The notes below the pieces were generated by a model, which saw nothing but the letters and a program-made list of their open reading frames with translations, ran no database searches and had not been told where the DNA came from. This document shows, piece after piece, positions 13,684-19,950 of a DNA stretch of 24,342 nt. The translations under genes were made by a program, and so were the position numbers. The stretch is taken from assembly GCA_023415035.1 (NCBI GenBank), contig JAEZLX010000179.1:1-24342 (forward strand), written 5' to 3'. The first letter of the stretch is position 1. Every line of letters starts with the position of its first letter. The DNA is from Pseudomonadota bacterium (GTDB lineage Bacteria; Pseudomonadota; Gammaproteobacteria; Burkholderiales; Burkholderiaceae_C).

Positions 13684-16103
13684 GTCAGCTCCGCCGGGTC
13701 GGATGTCGTCTGGCTGGCGGCCTGCATCGCCTGCTGACGTGAGATCTCGCGGTAGAGCTGGTCGCGCCCGCTCAGGTACGGGCTCGGCCAGTCGACGGCA
13801 CGCGTCTGCAGCCTGGCCGCCTCGTGCAGCGTCCAGGCCGGGTCGGCCAGGTGCGGACGTGCGATGGCGCACAGGTCGGCACGGCCGGCAGCGATGATGC
13901 TGTTGGCGTGGTCGGCCTCGCTGATGGCTCCCACGGCCATGGTGAGGATGCCGACCTCGTTGCGGATGCGGTCGGCAAACGGCGTCTGGTACATGCGGCC
14001 ATAGACCGGCCTGGCCTCGCGCGTGGTCTGGCCCGAGGACACGTCGATCACGTCGCAGCCCGCGTCCTTGAACAGGCGCGCGATCGCCACCGCGTCATCG
14101 GGCGTGTTGCCTCCGGGGGCCCAGTCGTGCGCCGAGATGCGCACGCTCATGGGCTTGTCCGCGGGCCACACGGCGCGCATGGCGCTGAAGACTTCCAGCG
14201 GCCAGCGGCACCGATTTTCCAGCGAGCCGCCGTATTTGTCGGTGCGCCGGTTGGTCAGCGGGCAGATGAAGGCCGATAGCAGGTAGCCGTGCGCGCAGTG
14301 CAGCTCCAGCCAGTCAAAGCCCGCAGCGGCCGCGCGCTTCGTCGATTCGACGAAGGCCGCGGTCATGGCGTCCATGTCGGCGCGTGTCATGGCCTGCGGC
14401 ACCTGGTTCTGCGGGCCGTAGGGCACGGCGCTGGCCGACAGCAGCGGCCAGTTGCCGGAGGGCAGCGGCTCGTCGATCTCTTCCCAGCCCAGTTGGGTCG
14501 AACCCTTGGGGCCGCTGTGGCCAAGCTGCAGGCCGATGCGCGCGCTGCTCTCGGTGTGCACGAAATCGACAATGCGACGGAACGCGGCCTGCTGCGCGTC
14601 GTTCCACAGGCCCGGGCAGCCCGTGGTGATGCGGCCTTCGGGCATGGGGCTGGTCATCTCGACCATGACCAGGCCGGCGCCGCCGACCGCTCGCGCGCCC
14701 AGGTGCATCAGGTGCCAGTCGCCCACCTCGCCCTCGCACGCCTTGTACTGCGCCATGGGCGAGTCGACGATGCGGTTCTTCAGCGCCAGGCCGCGCACCC
14801 GCAGCGGCAACAGCATCGGCGGCACGGGCCGGCCGTCCACGTCCTCGCTCGCGTCGCAACGCCGTGCCAGCCAGCGCTCGTAGCCTTCCAGCCAGCGCGC
14901 GTCGCGCAGGCGCAGGTTTTCGTGGCTGATGCGCTGGCTGCGCGTGAGCAGCGAGTAGGCGAACTGTTCGATCTCCATGCCGGTGTAGCGATCCACATGC
15001 TCGAACCACTCGGTGGAGTTGCGCGCGGCGTTCTGGATCTTGAGCACTTCGACACTGCGGCGTGCCTCGTAACCCTGCAGCACGGCGGCCACATCGGCGA
15101 TGGCACCGTCCCGTGCATGGCGGCTGAATTCGTCGGCCAGGTCGATGACATCCTCCAGCGCGAGCTTGGTGCCGCTGCCAATGGAAAAATGCGCGGTGTG
15201 CGCGGCGTCGCCCATGAGCACGATGGGAACGCGGCGGACGCGATCCGGCGCCGGCGTGTCTGGGCCGAGGTCTTGCCAGTGCACCCAGGTGCGGCAGATC
15301 ACACGCGGGAAGCGTATCCAGTTGGCCGATCCGCGCAGGTGTTTCGCATTGCTCACGAGTGTGTGACCGTCCAGGTACTTCGCGAACAGTTTCTCGCAGA
15401 AGGCGATGCCGTCCTCCTGGCTCATCTGGTCGATGCCGTGCGCCTTCCACACCGTTTCGGGTGTCTCGACGATGAAGGTGGAGGTGTCGGCGTCGAACTT
15501 GTAGGCGTGTGCCTGGAACCAGCCGTGCTCGGTCTTCTCGAAGGCGAAGGTGAAGGCGTCGAAGGTCTTCTTCGTGCCCAGCCACACGAAACGGCAAAGG
15601 CGCGTGTCGATGTCGGGCTGGAAGGTCGATTCGTAGCGTGTGCGGATGCGGCTGTTGAGGCCGTCGCTGGCGATCACGAGGTCGGCGTCGTACTGCCGTG
15701 CCAGTGCCTGGTCATCGGTGACCTCGGTCTCGAAAACGAGGTTCACGCCCAGCTCGTTGCAGCGGTCCTGCAGGATGTTGAGCAGGCGCTTGCGACCGAT
15801 GCCGATGAAACCGTGTCCCCCCGAGCGCACGCTGCGGCCCTTGAAGAACACCTCGATGTCGTCCCAGTGGTTGAACGCGTCGCGCATGGCCTGGGCCGTG
15901 GGCGGGTCGGCGCGCTGCAGGTTGCCCAGCGTCTGGTCGGAGAACACCACGCCCCAGCCGAAGGTGTCGTAGGGCCGGTTGCGTTCGACCACCGTGACCT
16001 CCAGCGCCGGGAAGCGGCGCTTCATGAGCAGACCGAAATAGAGGCCCGCCGGGCCTCCGCCGATGCACAGGATGCGCCGCAGCGCCGGAGCGGGAGTGTT
16101 CAT
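13680..16103 (-). CDS. Bifunctional flavin monooxygenase / OYE-type reductase (2-aminobenzoyl-CoA or salicylyl-CoA type)
   Basis: 807-residue fusion. Residues 1-415 are a class A FAD monooxygenase: GGGPAG (15-20), ASDGLNSRIR (145-154) and VLMGDAAHTAHFSIGSG (295-311). Residues about 425-790 are an old-yellow-enzyme-like FMN reductase: NRIVDSPMAQY, LQLGHSGPKG, the ELHCAHGYLLSAF segment, RTDKYGGSLENR and a C-terminal IARPHLADP. This architecture is that of 2-aminobenzoyl-CoA monooxygenase/reductase of Azoarcus evansii, which hydroxylates C5 and then reduces the ring, and of proteins called salicylyl-CoA 5-hydroxylase. It is the first gene of the operon and is followed by a MarR gene overlapping by four bases. 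The start at 16103 is fixed by the need to include the FAD motif; it has no Shine-Dalgarno and sits in an operator-like repeat, so the mRNA may be leaderless. Confidence 0.93.
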   Translation of the reverse strand: MNTPAPALRRILCIGGGPAGLYFGLLMKRRFPALEVTVVERNRPYDTFGWGVVFSDQTLGNLQRADPPTAQAMRDAFNHWDDIEVFFKGRSVRSGGHGFIGIGRKRLLNILQDRCNELGVNLVFETEVTDDQALARQYDADLVIASDGLNSRIRTRYESTFQPDIDTRLCRFVWLGTKKTFDAFTFAFEKTEHGWFQAHAYKFDADTSTFIVETPETVWKAHGIDQMSQEDGIAFCEKLFAKYLDGHTLVSNAKHLRGSANWIRFPRVICRTWVHWQDLGPDTPAPDRVRRVPIVLMGDAAHTAHFSIGSGTKLALEDVIDLADEFSRHARDGAIADVAAVLQGYEARRSVEVLKIQNAARNSTEWFEHVDRYTGMEIEQFAYSLLTRSQRISHENLRLRDARWLEGYERWLARRCDASEDVDGRPVPPMLLPLRVRGLALKNRIVDSPMAQYKACEGEVGDWHLMHLGARAVGGAGLVMVEMTSPMPEGRITTGCPGLWNDAQQAAFRRIVDFVHTESSARIGLQLGHSGPKGSTQLGWEEIDEPLPSGNWPLLSASAVPYGPQNQVPQAMTRADMDAMTAAFVESTKRAAAAGFDWLELHCAHGYLLSAFICPLTNRRTDKYGGSLENRCRWPLEVFSAMRAVWPADKPMSVRISAHDWAPGGNTPDDAVAIARLFKDAGCDVIDVSSGQTTREARPVYGRMYQTPFADRIRNEVGILTMAVGAISEADHANSIIAAGRADLCAIARPHLADPAWTLHEAARLQTRAVDWPSPYLSGRDQLYREISRQQAMQAASQTTSDPAELT

Positions 16104-16129
16104 GTCTGATTAGTTTAGACATGAACTAA
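16098..16129 (-). promoter_or_regulatory. Operator-like nested inverted repeats over the operon start codon
   Basis: GTTCATGTCT (16098-16107) and AGACATGAAC (16117-16126) are perfect 10-bp arms with a nine-base spacer. The start codon of the bifunctional oxygenase (16101-16103) lies inside the left arm. A second inverted repeat, TTAGTT (16110-16115) and AACTAA (16124-16129), overlaps it. Both fit dimeric MarR-type binding; the operon's own MarR protein is the likely ligand (inference). Confidence 0.7.
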
Positions 16130-16139
16130 ATGCCACCAA
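16112..16139 (-). promoter_or_regulatory. Candidate promoter of the CoA-pathway operon
   Basis: On the minus strand TTGGTG (16134-16139) and TAAACT (16112-16117) are 16 bases apart, giving partial matches (3/6 and 4/6). The start point predicted from the -10 falls at about 16103-16105, on or beside the ATG. The -10 is embedded in the operator repeats. Confidence 0.45.
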
Positions 16140-16160
16140 CCGGGAAAACCCCGATCGGTG
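16134..16160. repeat. Interrupted palindrome CACC-N3-CGGG-N5-CCCG-N3-GGTG
   Basis: CACC (16134-16137) pairs with GGTG (16157-16160) and CGGG (16141-16144) with CCCG (16150-16153), all about one centre. It adjoins the operator and overlaps the candidate -35, and is 38 bases before the divergent DUF1840 gene. It could be a second regulatory site. Confidence 0.35.
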
Positions 16161-16198
16161 TCAGAATGAATCACCAACCGACGAAAGGCAGGAAGGCC

Positions 16199-16522
16199 AT
16201 GTCACTGTACCGATTCAAATCCCGTGAAACCGGCGACCTGGTGATGCTGGGGCCGGATGGCAAGCGCATTCTCGAGGTGCTGGGCAAGGACCCGTCGGCG
16301 CCGGGCATCATCCAGCCGGCCGAGATCCCGGGGGCCGTGCAGGCGCTGCGGGCCGCGGCCAAGGCCGAAGAGGAGGACCGCCAGCGGCAGATCGAGGAAG
16401 CGCAGGCCAAGGGGGAGGTGCCGCCCGAGTTCGGCATTCCCCTGCGCGTGCGCAGCACGCCTTTCATCGAGATGCTCGAGCGCTGTCACGCGGCCGACGT
16501 CGAGGTCGTCTGGGGCGTGTAG
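16199..16522 (+). CDS. DUF1840 family protein
   Basis: 107-residue soluble protein with the pattern of DUF1840, a small family known mainly from proteobacteria: an N-terminal MSLYRFKSRETGDLVMLGPDGKRILEVLGKD strand-rich part containing M-L-G-P-x-G, a PGIIQPAEIPGAVQAL segment, a charged helix (KAEEEDRQRQIEEAQ, about 61-75), and the C-terminal LRVRSTPFIEMLERCHAADVEVVWGV ending in the family's VVWGV. The function is unknown. The start at 16199 follows AGGAAGG; the reading frame opens earlier at 16130 but only this start matches the family and has a ribosome site. It is divergent from the oxygenase operon and shares its 95-base control region, so co-regulation is possible. Confidence 0.9.
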   Translation: MSLYRFKSRETGDLVMLGPDGKRILEVLGKDPSAPGIIQPAEIPGAVQALRAAAKAEEEDRQRQIEEAQAKGEVPPEFGIPLRVRSTPFIEMLERCHAADVEVVWGV

Positions 16523-16530
16523 GCGGCCAC

Positions 16531-16557
16531 AAAAAAAGCCACCGCAGGCGGTGGCTT
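16531..16557 (-). terminator. Rho-independent terminator of the second Bug gene
   Basis: GCCACCGC (16538-16545) and GCGGTGGC (16548-16555) form a perfect stem, extendable by AA/TT. Read on the minus strand it is followed by seven T residues (complement of 16531-16537). It lies 21 bases after the stop of the minus-strand Bug gene. Plus-strand DUF1840 transcription would meet the same hairpin but without a T tract. Confidence 0.88.
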
Positions 16558-16578
16558 GCATGGCGGGGGTGTGCCCGC

Positions 16579-17553
16579 TCAGTCGGCGTACACGCCCGCG
16601 GCCTTGAAGGCGGGGCCGAAGCGCGTTACTTCGGACTGAACGAACTTCTTGTGTTCGGCGGGCTCGACGCGGTTGTCGCTCACGACGATCGCGCCCAGGC
16701 CTTCCTGCTTCTTGACGAAGTCCGGGTCCTTCAGCGCCACCTTGAGCGCGTCGTTGAGCTTCTTGAGCACGTCGGCCGGCGTGCCCTTGGGCGCGTACAG
16801 ACCGTGCCAGATCGTGACCTGGAAGTTCTTCAGGCCCTGTTCGTCCAGCGTGGGAATGTCCTTGAGTGCCGGTGTGCCCAGGCGCTTGAGCGTGGTGACA
16901 CCATAGGCCTTGACCTTCTTGGCTTCGATCTGGGAGGTGGTGTTGGTGGTCTGGTCGCACAGCAGGTCGATCTGGCCGCCGAGCAGGTCGGCGATGGCCG
17001 GCGCCGTGCCCTTGTAAGGCACCGTCGTCATCTCGACCTTGAGCTCGCTCTGGAACAGCGTGCCGCACAGGTGCGAGGCGGATCCGATGCCGGCGTTGCC
17101 CAGGTTGGCCTTGTTGCCGTTCTTGGCGATCCAGTCGCGCAGCTCGGCGAAGCTGTTGGCTTCAAGGCCGGGCTTGCCGATCAGGGTCATGGGCACGTCA
17201 TTGATCATGCCCAGGTATTCGAAATCGGTCTCGTAGTTGTACGAGAGCTTGCGGTAAAGCACCGGCGTGGTTGCCATGCCCACGTGGGTCACGAGCAGCG
17301 TGTAGCCGTCGTTCTTGGCGCGCGCCACCTTGGCCGTGCCGATGGTGCTGCCGGCGCCGGCCGCATTGTCGATCACGATGGTGGCCCCACCCAGGGGTTT
17401 GGCCAGCGCATCGGCCAGATCGCGTGCGACACGGTCGGTCGGGCCGCCGGCGGCGAAGGGCACCACGATGGTGATGGGCTTGTTGGGGAATCCCTGTGCG
17501 CAAGCCGCCGAAACGGCGATGGCGGACAGCGAGAAAGCCATAAGTTTCTTCAT
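16579..17553 (-). CDS. Bug-family (TctC-like) periplasmic solute-binding protein
   Basis: 324-residue extracytoplasmic receptor. The signal peptide MKKLMAFSLSAIAVSAACAQ has a probable cleavage after A19. The mature part opens with FPNKPITIVVPFAAGGPTDRVARDL, the hallmark ligand loop of Bug proteins, and continues with NAAGAGSTIGT, VPYKGTAPAIADLLGGQIDLLCDQ, a LKDIPTLDEQGLKNF motif and YAPKGTP. Start at 17553 is chosen over an in-frame GTG at 17565 because the signal peptide begins there and GAGGAG lies 11 bases upstream. No TctA/TctB partners are near. It has its own terminator, and the 150-base gap upstream holds an ANR/FNR-like box. It lies between two aromatic-acid operons, so an aromatic carboxylate ligand is plausible but unproven. 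Confidence 0.93.
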   Translation of the reverse strand: MKKLMAFSLSAIAVSAACAQGFPNKPITIVVPFAAGGPTDRVARDLADALAKPLGGATIVIDNAAGAGSTIGTAKVARAKNDGYTLLVTHVGMATTPVLYRKLSYNYETDFEYLGMINDVPMTLIGKPGLEANSFAELRDWIAKNGNKANLGNAGIGSASHLCGTLFQSELKVEMTTVPYKGTAPAIADLLGGQIDLLCDQTTNTTSQIEAKKVKAYGVTTLKRLGTPALKDIPTLDEQGLKNFQVTIWHGLYAPKGTPADVLKKLNDALKVALKDPDFVKKQEGLGAIVVSDNRVEPAEHKKFVQSEVTRFGPAFKAAGVYAD

Positions 17554-17676
17554 GATGAGCAGCACTCCTCGATGGATGGATCTGAAATACTAGGGCGATG
17601 CGCGACACGGGGAATCGAGGTAACTACGTAATCGGACAGGAGGGAAAACCCTGCCCGGGCCCGTTTCGACGAAGTT

Positions 17677-17690
17677 TTGATCCAGGTCAA
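17677..17690. promoter_or_regulatory. ANR/FNR-like box upstream of the second Bug gene
   Basis: TTGAT-CCAG-GTCAA matches the FNR/ANR consensus TTGAT-N4-ATCAA at nine of ten positions. It lies in the gap between the PaaK-like ligase stop (17704) and the Bug start (17553). A match this good can arise by chance in a window of this size, so intergenic position is the main support. Confidence 0.4.
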
Positions 17691-17703
17691 TCCGTGCCGT
17701 ACC

Positions 17704-18957
17704 TCACTGGTAGCTGCGCGCGTCCTCGATGACCTTGCCATCGTTGGGCAGGCTGCCGGGGGGCACCAGCTGCACGTCGCCGCGCAGCTTGGTCACCTCG
17801 CGCACCACCGCTTCAATCTTGTCGCCCAGGCCTTCCGGTGCTTCGGCAGCTTCCACCTGCAGACACATGCGGTCGTTGGCCATCTCGCCGCTGACGACCA
17901 GCCGCGCGCGCTGCACTTCGGGGAAGCGGCGAACGATCTCGGCCACCTGGGAGGGATGGACGAACATGCCCTTGATCTTGGTGGTCTGGTCTGCGCGGCC
18001 CATCCATCCCCTGATGCGCGGGGCCGTGCGGCCCGTGGGGCAGTGGCCGGGCAGAATGGCCGAGAGATCGCCGGTGCCGAATCGGATCAGCGGGTAGACC
18101 GGGTTGAAGGTGGTGACCACCAGTTCGCCGACTTCGCCTTCGGGCACCGGGTCGCCGGTGCCGGGACGCACGATCTCGACGATCACGTGCTCGTCTACCA
18201 CCAGGCCTTCGCGCGAAGCGGTTTCGTAGGCGACCAGGCCCAGGTCGGCGGTGGCGTAGGTCTGGTAGACCTCGACGCCGCGCTCGCGAAACCAGGCCGT
18301 GAGGCTTGGCGGGCAGGCCTCGCCGCCGACGGAGGCCCTGCGGATGCTGGACACATCGGCGCCGCTTTCCTGGGCCTTCTCCAGCAGGATGCGCAGGAAG
18401 CTGGGCGTGCCGGTGTAGGCGTCGGGGCGCAGGTCGGCGATGGCCTGCAGCTGCTGCTCGGTCTGGCCGGTGCCGGCCGGAAAGACCGTGCAGCCGATGG
18501 CCAGTGCACCCGATTCAAGGACGTAGGCGCCCGGGGTCATGTGGTAGCTGAAGCTGTTGTGCACCAAGTGTCCGGCGCGAAAGCCCGCGGCGAACAGGGC
18601 GCGGCCGGCGCGCCAGTAGTCGCGCGCGGTGCCCTCGGGCTCATAGATGGGGCCGGGCGAGGCGAAGACGCGCTGCATCTGGGGTCCGCGCACGGCGGCG
18701 GCAAAGCCGCCGAAAGCATCACCGCCGGCCGAGCGGCTGGCGCGCTGGCGTTCCAGCAGTTCGTGCTTGCGCGTCACCGGCAGCCGGGCCAGGGCATCGC
18801 GGGTGTTGACGGATGCGGGATCGATGTCCCTGAGCAGCGCCGCGAAGGCCAGCGTGGCCGACTTCGCGTGCGCGATCTGCGCCGGCAGGGCGCTCATGTG
18901 CGCGTGATGGCGCTCTTCGGCCGATCGGGTTTCCAGTGCGTCGAAGAATTCGTTCAT
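17704..18957 (-). CDS. PaaK-like phenylacetate-CoA ligase family protein with divergent P-loop
   Basis: 417-residue adenylate-forming protein of the phenylacetate-CoA ligase family. Seen: GGEACPPSL (211-219), YQTYATADLGLVAYE (A5, 231-245), RFGTGDLSAI (A7, 292-301), GRADQTTKIKGMFVHPSQV (A8, 320-338), and NDGKVIED near the end with K408 as candidate A10 lysine. The nucleotide-binding P-loop, normally SSGTTG-like, is replaced by FASPGPIYEPEG (98-109), lacking the Ser/Thr-Gly cluster. It is the last gene of the liv operon, 87 bases after livF. Such ligases commonly accompany LIV-type transporters of aromatic acids and may trap the imported acid as CoA thioester. The start at 18957 has no clear Shine-Dalgarno; GTG at 18966 is an alternative. 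Confidence 0.87.
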   Translation of the reverse strand: MNEFFDALETRSAEERHHAHMSALPAQIAHAKSATLAFAALLRDIDPASVNTRDALARLPVTRKHELLERQRASRSAGGDAFGGFAAAVRGPQMQRVFASPGPIYEPEGTARDYWRAGRALFAAGFRAGHLVHNSFSYHMTPGAYVLESGALAIGCTVFPAGTGQTEQQLQAIADLRPDAYTGTPSFLRILLEKAQESGADVSSIRRASVGGEACPPSLTAWFRERGVEVYQTYATADLGLVAYETASREGLVVDEHVIVEIVRPGTGDPVPEGEVGELVVTTFNPVYPLIRFGTGDLSAILPGHCPTGRTAPRIRGWMGRADQTTKIKGMFVHPSQVAEIVRRFPEVQRARLVVSGEMANDRMCLQVEAAEAPEGLGDKIEAVVREVTKLRGDVQLVPPGSLPNDGKVIEDARSYQ

Positions 18958-19044
18958 GGCGGGCACCAGGAGGGTTGGGGTAGGGTGTCTTCGGTGGGGC
19001 GTTCCCCATGGGGAGGGCGCCGCATCCGGCGCGCCGGGAGAGGA

Positions 19045-19857
19045 TCAGGCCAGCCAGCGCTTGCGGCGCTTGTAGCTCTTGACGTCGCGGAAGGACTTGC
19101 GCTCGCCGCCGCCCACGCCAAGGTAGAACTCCTTGACGTCCTCGTTGTTGCGCAACTCGTCGGCGGCGCCGTCCATGACAATGCGGCCCGACTCCATGAT
19201 GTAACCGTAGTCCGCGTAGCGCAGCGCCATGTTGGTGTTCTGCTCGGCCAGCAGGAAGGTGACCTTCTCCTTCTGGTTCAGGTCGCGCACGATCTCGAAC
19301 ACCTCCTCCACGATCTGCGGGGCCAGGCCCATCGACGGCTCGTCGAGCAGCACCACGCTGGGATTGGCCATGAGCGCGCGGCCGATGGCGCACATCTGCT
19401 GCTCGCCACCGGAGGTGTAGGCGGCCTGCGAGGTGCGGCGCGTTTTCAGGCGCGGGAAGTAGGTGTAGACCTTCTCCAGGTTGCGGGCGATCTCGGCCTT
19501 GTCGCTGCGCGTGTAGGCGCCGGTCATGAGGTTTTCCTCGATGGTCAGGTGCGCGAAGCAGTGACGCCCTTCCATCACCTGCACCACGCCGCGCTGCACG
19601 AGGTCGGCCGGCGAGAGGTTTTCGATGCGCTCGCCGCGCAGCTCGATGGAGCCCTTGGTGACCTCGCCACGCTCGCCCTTGAGCAGGTTGGAGATGGCGC
19701 GCAGTGTCGTGGTCTTGCCGGCGCCGTTGCCGCCCAGCAGGGCGACGATCCTGCCCTCGGGCACATTCAGCGACACGCCCTTGAGCACCAGGATCACGTG
19801 GTTGTAGATGACCTCGATGCCGTTGACGTTCAGGACGATGTTGGGTGTGGTGCTCAT
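19045..19857 (-). CDS. livF: Branched-chain amino acid-type ABC transporter ATP-binding protein (LivF)
   Basis: 270-residue ATPase of the HAAT/LIV importer type. Walker A GGNGAGKTT (42-50), signature TSGGEQQ (147-153), Walker B VVLLDEPSMGL (167-177) with the LivF-typical APQIVEEVFEIV following, and the switch-histidine region degenerate as LLAEQNTN. It pairs with LivG and powers the LivH/LivM channel. It is about 30 residues longer than typical LivF, ending in a basic tail (KSYKRRKRWLA), which I have the impression is common in LivF copies from aromatic-acid clusters. GAGGA precedes the ATG. It is separated from the binding-protein gene by 93 bases holding two hairpins. Confidence 0.95.
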   Translation of the reverse strand: MSTTPNIVLNVNGIEVIYNHVILVLKGVSLNVPEGRIVALLGGNGAGKTTTLRAISNLLKGERGEVTKGSIELRGERIENLSPADLVQRGVVQVMEGRHCFAHLTIEENLMTGAYTRSDKAEIARNLEKVYTYFPRLKTRRTSQAAYTSGGEQQMCAIGRALMANPSVVLLDEPSMGLAPQIVEEVFEIVRDLNQKEKVTFLLAEQNTNMALRYADYGYIMESGRIVMDGAADELRNNEDVKEFYLGVGGGERKSFRDVKSYKRRKRWLA

Positions 19858-19881
19858 GCTGATGATTCCTCGTGGACCATT

Positions 19882-19941
19882 CGCAAGGCCGGCGCCGTGG
19901 GTGGCGCGGCCTTGCGGATGGCGGCTGGTGGCCCAGCCGCC
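19882..19941 (-). repeat. Two tandem strong hairpins between the binding-protein gene and livF
   Basis: Hairpin one: CGCAAGGCC (19882-19890) with GGCCTTGCG (19908-19916), extended by GCGCC/GGCGC with one bulge and a six-base loop. Hairpin two: GGCGGCTGG (19920-19928) with CCAGCCGCC (19933-19941) and a four-base loop. They fill the gap just after the binding-protein stop and lack a T tract, so they look like RNA-stabilising or attenuating structures rather than terminators. Confidence 0.65.
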
Positions 19942-19950
19942 AGGCGCCTA

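Noticed and set aside
17641..17652. AGGG-AAAA-CCCT hairpin as terminator of the liv/PaaK-like operon
   Set aside because: A 4-bp stem is too weak, and no T tract follows in the minus direction.
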